From the NCBI GenBank assembly GCA_000431015.1, contig HF986075.1:113948-139708 (forward strand): a stretch of DNA of 25,761 nucleotides, read 5' to 3'. Of this stretch, positions 1 through 8,591 are shown piece after piece. The translations under genes and the position numbers were made by a program. The notes beneath the pieces were generated by a model. The model was not told the DNA's origin, made no database searches, and saw nothing but the letters and a program-made list of their open reading frames with translations. The stretch is from Alistipes sp. CAG:514 (GTDB lineage: Bacteria; Bacteroidota; Bacteroidia; Bacteroidales; UBA932). How positions within the stretch are numbered: position 1 is the stretch's first letter; each line of letters starts with the position of its first letter.

Positions 1-337
1 GGCTTCCGGACGGAATGCCGACCACGATCTTGAGGTTGGGGGAGAAGAGAGACTTCTTCTTGCTGTTGACCTGTTTGATGAAGCCTTTGATCATCATCTC
101 GGCCGCGTTGAAGTCAGCGATCACGCCATTCCTCAGAGGCCTGATGGTCTTGATCCCCGGGTTTGTGTGCTCGTGCATGAGCTTGGCCTGTCTGCCGATA
201 GCGATGCATTTGCCGGAGTTGTTGTCAATCGCGACAATGCTCGGCGCATCCATGACAATCTCGTCATTCCTGAAAATGACGGTGTTGGCTGTTCCGAGAT
301 CCATTGCGATCTCTTGAGTCAGAAATGAAAGTGCCAT
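1..337 (-). CDS. mreB: Rod shape-determining protein MreB, N-terminal part (runs off the left edge)
   Basis: Reading the minus strand from the ATG at 335-337 gives an open frame of 112 codons that continues past the window edge. The translation begins MALSFLTQEIAMDLGTANT and contains DLGTANT (the phosphate-1 ATP-binding loop of the actin/MreB fold), then IVMDAPSIVAI, AIGRQAK, HTNPGIKTIRPLRNGVIADF and VVGIPSG. This order is typical of MreB, the bacterial actin that polymerises under the inner membrane and directs lateral peptidoglycan synthesis. Only the first third is present, so the C-terminal subdomains cannot be checked. The gene is divergent from ispD across a 100-bp AT-rich gap; no convincing minus-strand promoter was found there. 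In rod-shaped bacteria mreB is usually followed by mreC, mreD and PBP2 genes, which would lie outside the window. Confidence 0.93.
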   Translation of the reverse strand, partial: MALSFLTQEIAMDLGTANTVIFRNDEIVMDAPSIVAIDNNSGKCIAIGRQAKLMHEHTNPGIKTIRPLRNGVIADFNAAEMMIKGFIKQVNSKKKSLFSPNLKIVVGIPSGS

Positions 338-396
338 AACAGTTATGTCTGATTCTATTATTATCTTTTATTCAACACAATAGTGTACTATACAAC

Positions 397-425
397 TTGT
401 AAATATACGAAAAAAGTTATATTTG
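397..425 (+). promoter_or_regulatory. Candidate Bacteroidota-type promoter of ispD
   Basis: A TATATTTG box (418-425) fits the Bacteroidota -7 consensus TAnnTTTG. A TTG (397-399) lies 18 bp upstream in the -33 position. Only 12 bases separate the box from the ispD ATG at 438, so the transcript leader would be very short. Inferred from consensus only. Confidence 0.5.
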
Positions 426-437
426 TAAGAATTTATT

Positions 438-1178
438 ATGAATAGAAGTAAAATATTAATCGTCATGGCCGCCGGAAGCGGTGTCAGAATGGGTGCGACA
501 GTCCCGAAACAGTTCCTGGATCTGGGAGGTGTTCCCATTCTTCGCAGGACCATCGAAGCGTTCGTCTCGGCGGTTCCGGACATCAAGGTGGTCACCGTTC
601 TTCCGGAGGATCATATTCCTTTCTGGAAGGAATATTGCCTGTCTTCGGGATTCAATTGCCCTCAGACATTGGTTTCCGGAGGCTTCACACGCTTCCATTC
701 CGTAAGAAATGCGTTGAAGAAGGTCCCGGACGGAGCGATTGTCGCCATTCACGACGGAGTGCGGCCGCTTCTCTCGGCGGAATTGATAAGGAATATGTTC
801 GCGCGGATGGATTCAGGTGGTGTCAGGGCCCTCATTCCGGTAATCCCTTCCGTGGACACCCTGAAGGTTATCGACCGGGTGAAGGATCAGGACGGGAACG
901 AGGTTATGGTCTCCCCTGAGGGAGAGGTGGTGGACAGAAGCCGGATTTTCGGAGCCCAGACCCCGCAGATGTTTCTGTCAGAGGACATCAAGTCGGCATA
1001 TTCACAAGCCTTTGACACCGCTTTCACTGACGATGCCTCTGTGGCGCGTAAAAATGGGATACCCCTCTCCTTCTGTGACGGAGAGAGGTATAATTTCAAA
1101 CTGACATCTCCCGAGGATCTGTCCCTCGCGAGGCTGATTATTTCGTCTTCTTCGAGAACTCGGCAGGCTGGTAGGTAG
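438..1178 (+). CDS. ispD: 2-C-methyl-D-erythritol 4-phosphate cytidylyltransferase
   Basis: The 246-residue product has the full IspD signature. It shows a CTP-binding glycine-rich loop MAAGSGVRMG at residues 10-19, the following PKQF with the catalytic-type lysine K24, AIHDGVRPLL near residue 105, VDTLKVID, the FGAQTPQMF block and TDDAS near the end. IspD transfers CMP from CTP to methylerythritol phosphate, the third step of the non-mevalonate isoprenoid pathway, in the cytosol. The length is slightly above the family norm because the C-terminus (roughly from SSSSRTRQ) is encoded in the overlap with the convergent Lrp gene. The ATG at 438 is the only reasonable start, since the nucleotide-binding strand begins immediately after it. 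No ispF or other pathway gene is adjacent. Confidence 0.95.
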   Translation: MNRSKILIVMAAGSGVRMGATVPKQFLDLGGVPILRRTIEAFVSAVPDIKVVTVLPEDHIPFWKEYCLSSGFNCPQTLVSGGFTRFHSVRNALKKVPDGAIVAIHDGVRPLLSAELIRNMFARMDSGGVRALIPVIPSVDTLKVIDRVKDQDGNEVMVSPEGEVVDRSRIFGAQTPQMFLSEDIKSAYSQAFDTAFTDDASVARKNGIPLSFCDGERYNFKLTSPEDLSLARLIISSSSRTRQAGR

Positions 1179-1650
1179 TCCGTTTGTAGTCCTTCACCCA
1201 GACCTGACGCTCGATGGCCTGGTCGAGTGAGATCATGGTCTCGGTCGACTGGATGTAAGGAATGTTCTGTATCGTGTTGATAAGGATCTCCATAAGGTGA
1301 TCATTGTCAAAGCAGTAGGCCTTAAGAAGAAGGGCGGCCTTGCCAGTCACGAAATGACATTCCACAATCTCGGCGATCTTCTTGAGGTTGGCCACGACCT
1401 CCGGATACTTGTCGGCTTCCGAAAGGGTGACACTGATGAAGGCGCACACGTTAAGTCCTAGGGCCTGAGGCTTTACAAGCAGTCTGGATCCGGTGATGAC
1501 ACCGTTGTTCTCCAGTCTTTTCACTCTCTGATGAATAGCGGCTCCCGAAACACCGCACTCGCGGGCGATTTCCAGGAAAGGCATCCTGGCGTTGTTAACC
1601 AAGAAAGAGAGGATCTTCTGGTCAATCTGATCGATGTGATAAGTTGCCAT
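1138..1650 (-). CDS. Lrp/AsnC family transcriptional regulator
   Basis: The 170-residue protein begins MATYHIDQIDQKILSFL, the classic start of the Lrp/AsnC helix-turn-helix (residues about 4-60, with an IARECGVSGAAIHQRVKRLE recognition region). A RAM effector-binding/oligomerisation domain follows (about 65-145), with FVTGKAALLLKAYC and SLDQAIERQVW. Such proteins are octameric feast/famine regulators that respond to amino acids. I chose the ATG at 1648-1650. A longer frame from a TTG at 1659 adds only three residues and is less likely. It lies 54 bp downstream of topA on the same strand, so it may be co-transcribed. Its last 41 bases overlap the 3' end of ispD tail to tail. The effector and target genes cannot be told from sequence. 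A LysO-type lysine exporter is about 10 kb away, but no regulatory link is implied. Confidence 0.9.
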   Translation of the reverse strand: MATYHIDQIDQKILSFLVNNARMPFLEIARECGVSGAAIHQRVKRLENNGVITGSRLLVKPQALGLNVCAFISVTLSEADKYPEVVANLKKIAEIVECHFVTGKAALLLKAYCFDNDHLMEILINTIQNIPYIQSTETMISLDQAIERQVWVKDYKRTTYQPAEFSKKTK

Positions 1651-1704
1651 TACTTTCAATTTCTAACTAAACAGCCGCTAATTTATGTAAAATAACTTAA
1701 AAAA

Positions 1705-4020
1705 TCAAGATTTTTTGTATCGTCTTCTACCTTTTTCGGTTGGTTTTGAATTATTGATGATCTCCAGACACGCCTCTTCCGTGAGTCTGGCCGCATCGGT
1801 GCCTTTCGGAATCTTGTAGTTCGAGCCGGCGTGCTTGATGTAGGGGCCGTAGCGCCCGTTGATGACCTGGATGTCGCTGTCTTTATATTCAGCCATCACA
1901 GGATTAGCAGCGCTTTTGTTCAGCCCTTCCTCGATGATACCGGAGCATTCCTCCAAGGTGATTGTCAGAGGGTCTTTGCCGCGAGGGATGGAGAAGTTCT
2001 TGTCACCGTACTTGATGAACGGGCCGAACCTTCCTTTCAGGGCGACCACATCGACATCCTTGTACTTGCCGACCGTCCGAGGCAGCTGGAACAGCTTCAA
2101 CGCGTCTTCCAGAGTGAGATCCTCGATGAGCTGGCCTTTGCCGAGCGAGGCGTACTGCACGTTCTCGCCCTCTCCTTTCTGGATGAACGGGCCGAACTTG
2201 CCGAATTTGGCGACGAATCGGTTGCCATCCCCGTCTGTCCCGAGATCCTTGGAGACATGGCTGTAGTTGCCGTCGTTGAGGACTTCTTCGACCTTCTTGT
2301 GGAAAGGCGAGTAGAATCCCGCGATGACCTCGTTCCAGACAAGGTTTCCGCCGGCGATCTGGTCGAAATCCTTTTCTACGTTTGCCGTGAAGTCGTAGTC
2401 CACGATGTCGGTTAAGTACTTCTCAAGGTAGTCGGTCACGATCATGCCGATCTCCTGAGGGAGCAGTTTCCCTCTCTCGGCTCCGATGCTTTCGGTTCTC
2501 GTGACATCCTTGACGGTTCCGTCCTTTAGCTCCAAGTCGTTGACGACCACCTTCTTACCATCCTTGTCTCCTTTGACGATGTAGCCGCGGCCGGTAGTCA
2601 GCGTGGCGATGGTCGGCGCATAGGTGGAAGGTCTTCCGATGCCAAGCTCCTCAAGTTTCTTGACCAAGGTGGCCTCTGAATATCTTTGAGGGGCGGCTGT
2701 GAACTTGCACTCCGCCAATATTCCCTTATCCGTCATCCTTGTGCCGGTCTGAAGATCCGGGAGCATGACCTCGTCTTCCTCCGACTCCTGGTTGTCGGTG
2801 CCTTCCATGTAGATTTTGAGGAATCCGTCGAACAGAACCTGGGTCGCCTGCGCGTTGAACTTCTCCGGCCTCTTGTCCGAAGCAATCTTGAGCGCTGTGT
2901 TAAGTACCTTGGCATCAGCCATCTGCGAGGCGACAGTCCTTTTCCAGATGAGGTTGTAGAGCTTCTGCTCCTGGGCGGTTCCCTCGATCTCCGTGTTCTC
3001 TATGAATGTAGGGCGGATGGCCTCGTGAGCCTCCTGCGCCCCCTTGCTGTGGGTCTTGAACTGGCGTGTCTTTGAATATTCCTCACCGAAGTTCTCGATT
3101 ATGAACTTCCTGGCGGTGCCGAGCGCCAGGGAGGACAGGTTGGTGGAGTCGGTTCTCATGTAGGTGATGAGACCGCGCTCGTAGAGACTCTGCGCGACCC
3201 TCATCGTCGTGCTCACAGGAAAACGGAGCTTCCTTGCGGCCTCCTGCTGGAGAGTCGAGGTCGTGAACGGGGCGGCGGGGAAGCGGTTGGCTTCCTTCTT
3301 CTCCACGTCTGAGACCGTGAAAGCCGCTCCGATGCAGTCCTGGAGGAATCCGCGGGCCTCGTCGATGGTCTTGAACCTCGTGTCAAGGATGGCCTTGACC
3401 TTCACGGATTCCGCATAGCCGTCGGGATGGAAGACGGCCTCCACTTTGTAGTAGGCCTCGTTGCGGAAAGCCATGATCTCCTTTTCCCTCTCGACCACAA
3501 GCCTCAGCGCCACGGACTGCACGCGGCCCGCCGAAAGCTTCGGCTGGATCTTTCTCCAGAGTATAGGGGAAAGCTCGAAGCCCACAAGCCTGTCAAGGAC
3601 TCTGCGCGCCTGCTGTGCGTTGACAAGGTTCATGTCGATGGAGCGCGGATTACGCACCGCGTTCACGATCGCATCCTTTGTGATCTCGTGGAAAACGATT
3701 CTTCTGGTTTGCTCCTTCTTAAGTCCGAGAGTCTCGAAGAGGTGCCATGAGATTGCCTCTCCCTCCCGGTCCTCATCGGACGCGAGCCACACTGTAGAGG
3801 CTTTTTCCGCCGCCTTCCTGAGTTCGCCCACCACTTTCTTCTTGTCGGCGGGAACCACGTATTCAGGAGTGAAGCCCTTCTCCACATCCACACTCAATTT
3901 CTTGTCCTGAAGATCCCGGATGTGACCGAAACTGGATTTCACCTCGTACCCGTCGCCCAGGAATTTCTGTATAGTCTTGGCTTTGGCCGGAGACTCGACG
4001 ATAACTAGATTGTCTGCCAT
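1705..4020 (-). CDS. topA: DNA topoisomerase I (type IA)
   Basis: The product is 771 residues. An N-terminal Toprim domain (about 4-115) has E9 in VIVESPAKAK and the acidic SDEDREGE motif at 81-88, which bind Mg2+. The catalytic tyrosine is Y287 in the GLITYMRTDST motif, and GIGRPSTYA follows further on. The enzyme relaxes negatively supercoiled DNA by a single-strand break. Instead of the C4 zinc fingers of the E. coli enzyme, the C-terminus has three related repeats of the pattern G-[KR]-[FY]-G-P-[FY]-I-[KQ] and ends in a basic KKGRRRYKKS-like tail. This arrangement is common in Bacteroidota and other phyla. No key residue is missing. The gene is divergent from the PBP gene; the ATG at 4018-4020 gives MADNLVIVESPAKAK, the expected N-terminus. 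Confidence 0.96.
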   Translation of the reverse strand: MADNLVIVESPAKAKTIQKFLGDGYEVKSSFGHIRDLQDKKLSVDVEKGFTPEYVVPADKKKVVGELRKAAEKASTVWLASDEDREGEAISWHLFETLGLKKEQTRRIVFHEITKDAIVNAVRNPRSIDMNLVNAQQARRVLDRLVGFELSPILWRKIQPKLSAGRVQSVALRLVVEREKEIMAFRNEAYYKVEAVFHPDGYAESVKVKAILDTRFKTIDEARGFLQDCIGAAFTVSDVEKKEANRFPAAPFTTSTLQQEAARKLRFPVSTTMRVAQSLYERGLITYMRTDSTNLSSLALGTARKFIIENFGEEYSKTRQFKTHSKGAQEAHEAIRPTFIENTEIEGTAQEQKLYNLIWKRTVASQMADAKVLNTALKIASDKRPEKFNAQATQVLFDGFLKIYMEGTDNQESEEDEVMLPDLQTGTRMTDKGILAECKFTAAPQRYSEATLVKKLEELGIGRPSTYAPTIATLTTGRGYIVKGDKDGKKVVVNDLELKDGTVKDVTRTESIGAERGKLLPQEIGMIVTDYLEKYLTDIVDYDFTANVEKDFDQIAGGNLVWNEVIAGFYSPFHKKVEEVLNDGNYSHVSKDLGTDGDGNRFVAKFGKFGPFIQKGEGENVQYASLGKGQLIEDLTLEDALKLFQLPRTVGKYKDVDVVALKGRFGPFIKYGDKNFSIPRGKDPLTITLEECSGIIEEGLNKSAANPVMAEYKDSDIQVINGRYGPYIKHAGSNYKIPKGTDAARLTEEACLEIINNSKPTEKGRRRYKKS

Positions 4021-4069
4021 AGTGTACTATTTTACAAGCATTTCATAGATAGTTTGCCATTTCAATCTG

Positions 4070-4102
4070 CAAAGTAAGCCACAAACTGGGCAATTTTCCA
4101 AA
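4070..4102 (-). promoter_or_regulatory. Possible topA promoter
   Basis: On the minus strand TTTG (4099-4102) is followed after 21 bp by TTACTTTG (4070-4077), a one-mismatch match to TAnnTTTG. The leader to the topA ATG would be about 46 nt. Consensus-based inference only. Confidence 0.35.
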
Positions 4103-4110
4103 TTTTGTTT

Positions 4111-4118
4111 TAAATTTG
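4111..4118 (+). promoter_or_regulatory. -7 box (TAAATTTG) upstream of the PBP gene
   Basis: TAAATTTG matches TAnnTTTG exactly and ends 8 nt before the ATG at 4127. No good TTTG is seen 18-21 bp upstream, so this is a half-supported promoter. If used, the mRNA leader would be only a few bases. Confidence 0.4.
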
Positions 4119-4126
4119 TCCTTGTT

Positions 4127-6481
4127 ATGACCGATGCGACACGAAAGAAAATCACCAAGTGGTTCTGGATTCTGATCACGTTTCCGGTACTGCTCCTTTT
4201 CCTTATGATATTCCTTGTCTGGGCCTTCGCCGACATTCCTTCCTTCAAGGATCTGGAGAACCCTGACAACAAACTGGCGACCCAGGTGATCGCTGCGGAC
4301 GGTGAGATTCTCACCACCTTCCACATCGAGAACAGAACCTATGTCTCCTACGAAGAGATCTCTCCGAATCTCGTCCATGCCGCGGTGGCCACCGAGGATG
4401 TGCGTTTCTACAAGCATTCCGGCATTGACTTCAAGGGACTTGGTCGTGTTCTGTTCAAGACCATCCTGATGCGTAACTCCAGTCAGGGAGGAGGAAGCAC
4501 GATCACCCAGCAGCTTGCGAAGACCCTCTACCCAAGGGCGGATGTGGGACGCAAGGTTCCAGGTGTGTACCATGCCAGGATGGTGTGGATCAAGCTTAAG
4601 GAATGGATAACCGCCGTCAAGCTGGAGAGGGACTACACCAAGGACGAGATCATGACGATGTACCTCAACTCCATATTCTTCGGCAGCGGGGCCTATGGCG
4701 TGCGTTCCGCTTCGGAGACTTTCTTCGGCAAGCTGCCGTCGGAACTTTCCGTGGAGGAAAGCGCGATGCTGGTGGGCATGGTCAACAAGCCGACCCGCTA
4801 CAATCCGGCCATCAATCCGGACAAGGCGTTGAACAGGAGGAATTTCGTGATCGGCCAGATGGAGAAGGCCGGCTATCTGGACAAGGCGCAGAGGGACTCC
4901 ATCAGGCTGATTCCTATAGCGCTCAACTATGAGGTGCAGGACCACAACGCCGGTCTGGCCCCTTATTTCAGGGACATGGTCCGCCGCGTGATGAACGCGA
5001 AGAAGCCACGCAGGTCGGACTACTACACCATCGAGGACTACTCCGCCGACTCTCTGGCATGGGCCGCGGACGACCTTTACGGTTGGCTGGACAAGAACAA
5101 GAAGGCGGACGGGTCGAGGTACGACCTTGACCGCGACGGGCTAAGGATCTACACGACCATCAACTACAAGATGCAGAAATATGCCGAGGAGGCTGTCGCC
5201 GAGAGGATCCGTGACCTTCAGGCTGATTTCCGCCGGGATTTGAAAAGCAAGACCAACAAGCCTTTCTCGAATGACATCGACGCGGAGACCAGGGATCGTG
5301 TGATGCGTCAGGCGAGGCGCTGGAGCGACCGCTACCGTGTCCTGAAGAAGGAAGGGAAGAGCGAGGCGCAGATCCTCAAGACTTTCTCCCAGCCGACAAA
5401 GATGCGTGTGTTCGCCTACAATAGTAAAGGCTATGCCGACACGACCATGACTCCGGACGACTCGATCCGCTACTACAAGTCGATACTTCGTACGGCATTC
5501 GTGGCGATGGAGCCTGGGACCGGTCACGTCAAGGCCTATGTCGGCGGACCTAACTATCGCTATTTCAAGTACGACAATGTCCGTCAGGGCAAGCGTCAGG
5601 TCGGTTCGACGATCAAGCCGTTCCTCTACACCCTGGCGATGCAGGAGGGCATGACCCCTTGCGACAAGGTGGTGAACCTGCCGCAGACCTTCGTGCTTCC
5701 GGACGGCAACACCTGGACACCTCGAAGCACGGACAAGGAGCAATGGATAGGAAAGACCGTCACTTTGAAATGGGGTCTGACGAACAGCTCCAACAACATC
5801 TCGGCCTACCTGATGAAGCAGTTCGGGCCGGAGGCGATGGCGGACATGATGCGCAGGATGGGCATCCGGAGCCACATCGACGAGGTTCCGGCGCTTTGCG
5901 TAGGGCCGGCTGACCTCTCGCTGTGGGAGATGGTGGCCGCCTACAACACCTTCCCGTCAAGGGGAGTCTACATCGAGCCTCTGTTCGTGACCAGAATCGA
6001 GGACAACCAGGGCAATGTCATCAGCGAGTTCACCAACCGCAAGCGCGAGGCGATAGGTGAGAACACCGCTTTCCTGATGGTCAATCTGATGGAGGGCGTT
6101 GTGCAGGGCGGAACCGCCAGCAGGCTCCGCTACCGCTACAAGCTGATGGGCGAGATCGCCGGAAAGACCGGCACCACCAACGACAACGCCGACGGATGGT
6201 TCATCGGCTACACGCCGACTCTTGTGGCGGGAATATGGACCGGAGCAGAAGACCGACAGGTGCATTTCCAGTCCATAACCTATGGCCAGGGCGCGCACAT
6301 GTCCCTTCCGACCTGGGGAATATTCATGCGTAAGGTCATCGCCGACGGCACTCTCGGAGTCTCTGAGAACGACCGCTTCATCGCTCCTGCCGGCGTGACA
6401 TTGGATCTGAACTGCACCGGTGGTGACGATGATGCCGTCGCGGACGTTCAGCAGAAAACGGAAGACTATTATTTTGAATAA
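4127..6481 (+). CDS. Class A penicillin-binding protein (PBP1A-type transglycosylase/transpeptidase)
   Basis: The 784-residue bifunctional peptidoglycan synthase has a short cytoplasmic start and one membrane helix (about 12-34). The GT51 glycosyltransferase domain carries the catalytic glutamate in ATEDVRFYKHSGID (E90) and GGGSTITQQLAKTLY (121-135). The C-terminal transpeptidase domain has all three motifs: S494-T-I-K497 as nucleophile motif, S554-S-N556, and K680-T-G-T683. It polymerises lipid II and cross-links peptides on the periplasmic side, and is the target of beta-lactams. The C-terminus ends in a short acidic tail (DDDAVADV). The gene is followed by ddl after 52 bp and then prmC, all on the + strand, so it likely heads a cell-wall operon. 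The start at 4127 is fixed by the membrane anchor. Confidence 0.95.
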   Translation: MTDATRKKITKWFWILITFPVLLLFLMIFLVWAFADIPSFKDLENPDNKLATQVIAADGEILTTFHIENRTYVSYEEISPNLVHAAVATEDVRFYKHSGIDFKGLGRVLFKTILMRNSSQGGGSTITQQLAKTLYPRADVGRKVPGVYHARMVWIKLKEWITAVKLERDYTKDEIMTMYLNSIFFGSGAYGVRSASETFFGKLPSELSVEESAMLVGMVNKPTRYNPAINPDKALNRRNFVIGQMEKAGYLDKAQRDSIRLIPIALNYEVQDHNAGLAPYFRDMVRRVMNAKKPRRSDYYTIEDYSADSLAWAADDLYGWLDKNKKADGSRYDLDRDGLRIYTTINYKMQKYAEEAVAERIRDLQADFRRDLKSKTNKPFSNDIDAETRDRVMRQARRWSDRYRVLKKEGKSEAQILKTFSQPTKMRVFAYNSKGYADTTMTPDDSIRYYKSILRTAFVAMEPGTGHVKAYVGGPNYRYFKYDNVRQGKRQVGSTIKPFLYTLAMQEGMTPCDKVVNLPQTFVLPDGNTWTPRSTDKEQWIGKTVTLKWGLTNSSNNISAYLMKQFGPEAMADMMRRMGIRSHIDEVPALCVGPADLSLWEMVAAYNTFPSRGVYIEPLFVTRIEDNQGNVISEFTNRKREAIGENTAFLMVNLMEGVVQGGTASRLRYRYKLMGEIAGKTGTTNDNADGWFIGYTPTLVAGIWTGAEDRQVHFQSITYGQGAHMSLPTWGIFMRKVIADGTLGVSENDRFIAPAGVTLDLNCTGGDDDAVADVQQKTEDYYFE

Positions 6482-6533
6482 AAAGGAAGCGGCGTAGGAA
6501 TATCTTGCCGCGGATTATGTAACTATTACCAAT

Positions 6534-7550
6534 ATGGGCAAGTACCAGAGGATAGCAGTGATTTATGGAAGTGACTCTTCGGAATGGGAGGTCGCTTGCC
6601 GCAGCGGGGAGTTCGTGGCTTCCCGCATAGACGGGACGAAGTACGATGTCTATGAGATTTTCGCCCGGTTCGGAAAATGGCAGTTGGTCTCGATGAAGAA
6701 ACGAGACGCCATGAGGATTCCTTTTGCCGAGGGAGCCAGGCCGGAGATCGACAAGACGGACTTTTCCGTCAAGGTCTACGGGGAGAAGATTAATTTTGAC
6801 TATGCCTACATAGTGCAGCACGGCACGCCGGGTGAGAATGGCCTGCTCCAGGGCTATCTTGAGATGCTTGGGATCCCGTTCAGCAGCTGTAGCGCCTTTG
6901 TTTCCGCGATAGCTTTCGACAAGTTCGCCTGCAAGGGCTATCTGCGTGAGGCTGATTTCGTTAAATGTGCGCCGGATGTCTTCGTGCGTAACGGAATGGA
7001 CATCGACGCCGTCTGCGCCAAGGCGGCGGAGAAACTGAAGTTCCCTGTTTTCGTGAAGCCGACCGACGGCGGATCCAGCTTCGGAATCACCAAGGTACGC
7101 AAGGCCGAGGATCTCCCGGAGGCCATCAGGTTTGCCTTCTCTGAAGGGCCGTCAGTGATTGTCGAGCAAGGAATACAAGGCAGGGAATTCACCTGCGCCG
7201 CCTATGCGGATGCCGAAGGGGTCAAGTCACTTCCTGTCATTCAAGTGGTTACGGAGAATGACTACTTCGACTATGACGCAAAGTACAACGGCCACAGCCA
7301 GGAGATCTGTCCTGCACCGATCAGTGAGGAGCTGAGCGGACATATTCAGGAAGTAAGTAAAAGAATATACTCGCGGCTCGGCTGCGCCGGTGTTGTGCGG
7401 ATGGACTACATCCTTGCCGAGGACGGGCTTTATTTCCTGGAAGTCAACACTATCCCTGGCATGACAAGCGCTTCTCTCGTTCCTAAGATGGTTCGTACGG
7501 CGGGGATTGACATCACCGACTTCCTGACGGGGATCATTGAGTGTTCATAA
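6534..7550 (+). CDS. ddl: D-alanine--D-alanine ligase
   Basis: The 338-residue ATP-grasp enzyme joins two D-alanines for the peptidoglycan stem peptide, in the cytosol. The N-terminal domain has YGSDSSEWEVA, a variant of the usual GGxSxExxVS loop. HGTPGENG at 96-103 corresponds to the conserved HGxxGEDG. The ATP-grasp part shows FVKPTDGGSSFGITKV (about 174-189), VEQGIQGREFTCA, DYDAKYNGHSQEICPAP, and the metal-binding end EVNTIPGMTSASLVP. Length is normal. It sits between the class A PBP and prmC; the PBP and Ddl act at different steps of the same wall-building pathway. The ATG at 6534 gives a standard beta-strand start (YQRIAVIYG). Confidence 0.94.
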   Translation: MGKYQRIAVIYGSDSSEWEVACRSGEFVASRIDGTKYDVYEIFARFGKWQLVSMKKRDAMRIPFAEGARPEIDKTDFSVKVYGEKINFDYAYIVQHGTPGENGLLQGYLEMLGIPFSSCSAFVSAIAFDKFACKGYLREADFVKCAPDVFVRNGMDIDAVCAKAAEKLKFPVFVKPTDGGSSFGITKVRKAEDLPEAIRFAFSEGPSVIVEQGIQGREFTCAAYADAEGVKSLPVIQVVTENDYFDYDAKYNGHSQEICPAPISEELSGHIQEVSKRIYSRLGCAGVVRMDYILAEDGLYFLEVNTIPGMTSASLVPKMVRTAGIDITDFLTGIIECS

Positions 7551-7579
7551 ACAATTCTTACAAATATTTTTAAGAGCTT

Positions 7580-8482
7580 ATGCTATTGAAAGATTTCCTT
7601 AATGAAGGAGTCGCGCGGCTGGAACCTCTCTATCCGACCAAGGAGGCAAGGAATATAATGCTGATGCTTTGTGAGAGCCGCATCGGAACCAAAAGCTACA
7701 CTCACATCGTGGAGCCTGGGTACCAGATCAAGGACAAGTCGCTGGATGGTCTGAATTCGGATTTGGACAGACTGGCCTTGGGTGAGCCGGTGCAGTATGT
7801 GATAGGGTTCGCTGATTTTTGCGGCCTCCGGTTCAAGGTGACACCGGACGTGCTGATTCCCCGCCCGGAGACCGAACTTCTTTGCCGCGAGGCCATCAAG
7901 GTCGGATCCCGCATACAGAGGATGAGAAAGGCCTATGGCAAGTCCGCCAGACCTGTCAGGATCCTTGATCTCTGCACCGGTTCCGGCTGCATCGCCTGGA
8001 CGGTGGCCCTGAGCATCCCGGGAGCGGAAGTTGTGGGCGTGGACATCTCCGAAAAGGCTGTTGACGTGGCTTCCGGTCAGGACTTCGCGTCTGCCCTCAA
8101 GGAGTCGGACGCTGTCGCCCCGCGCTTTGTCGTGGCGGATGTCCTGGCAGAGCATCAGCCTTTCGCTGAAGGTGAATTCGATCTCGTGCTGAGCAATCCT
8201 CCTTACATCATGGAGTCGGAGAAGGAGCGGATGCGTGCGAATGTCCTCAACTATGAGCCGTCAACGGCTCTGTTCGTCACGGACGGGGATCCGTTGGTCT
8301 TCTACCGTGCCATCGCCTCTATTTCCCGCGAATGTCTTTCCGCTGAGGGAAAGGGACTTACGGAGATCAACGAGCTTTTGGGGCCAGAAACGGCGAAGAT
8401 TTTCGCCGACGCCGGTTTCTCCAAAACAGAGGTCGTGAATGATTTTTATGACAAAAACCGCTTCGTTTTCTATTCTAAATAG
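7580..8482 (+). CDS. prmC: Peptide chain release factor N5-glutamine methyltransferase
   Basis: This 300-residue SAM-dependent methyltransferase modifies the glutamine of the GGQ motif in RF1 and RF2, which is needed for efficient peptide release. An N-terminal helical domain is followed by IPRPETELL (93-101), the SAM motif LDLCTGSGCIA (129-139), VVGVDISEKAVDVA, and the active-site motif NPPYI (206-210), which is diagnostic for glutamine methylation. It starts 29 bp after ddl and is closed by a strong terminator at 8518, so it is the last gene of its transcript. A TATTTTTA sequence 7 nt before the ATG resembles a -7 box and might give an extra internal promoter, but this is weak. In many bacteria prmC is next to prfA; that is not the case here. 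Confidence 0.94.
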   Translation: MLLKDFLNEGVARLEPLYPTKEARNIMLMLCESRIGTKSYTHIVEPGYQIKDKSLDGLNSDLDRLALGEPVQYVIGFADFCGLRFKVTPDVLIPRPETELLCREAIKVGSRIQRMRKAYGKSARPVRILDLCTGSGCIAWTVALSIPGAEVVGVDISEKAVDVASGQDFASALKESDAVAPRFVVADVLAEHQPFAEGEFDLVLSNPPYIMESEKERMRANVLNYEPSTALFVTDGDPLVFYRAIASISRECLSAEGKGLTEINELLGPETAKIFADAGFSKTEVVNDFYDKNRFVFYSK

Positions 8483-8517
8483 GGCATAGGGAGCGTTACA
8501 GACCAGATTTTTAGCAT

Positions 8518-8551
8518 TAGCCGTGGAATTATTGTGTCCACGGCTATTTTT
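8518..8551 (+). terminator. Intrinsic terminator after prmC
   Basis: A perfect 10-bp stem, TAGCCGTGGA (8518-8527) with TCCACGGCTA (8537-8546), encloses a 9-nt loop and is followed directly by TTTTT. It lies 36 bp after the prmC stop and ends the + strand group before the lipoprotein gene. Confidence 0.88.
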
Positions 8552-8591
8552 GTGTCACTTTGTGCCGTGAACAACTTTAAACTCAAGTAAG

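Noticed and set aside
4043..4945. 300-codon open frame on the minus strand
   Set aside because: It lies antisense to the start of the class A PBP gene, whose motifs are unambiguous, and its translation shows no family features. The same holds for 5141-5875 within that gene.
6489..6511. GCGGC / GCCGC hairpin between the PBP and ddl genes
   Set aside because: The stem has only 5 bp with a 13-nt loop and no T-run, too weak for a terminator or attenuator.
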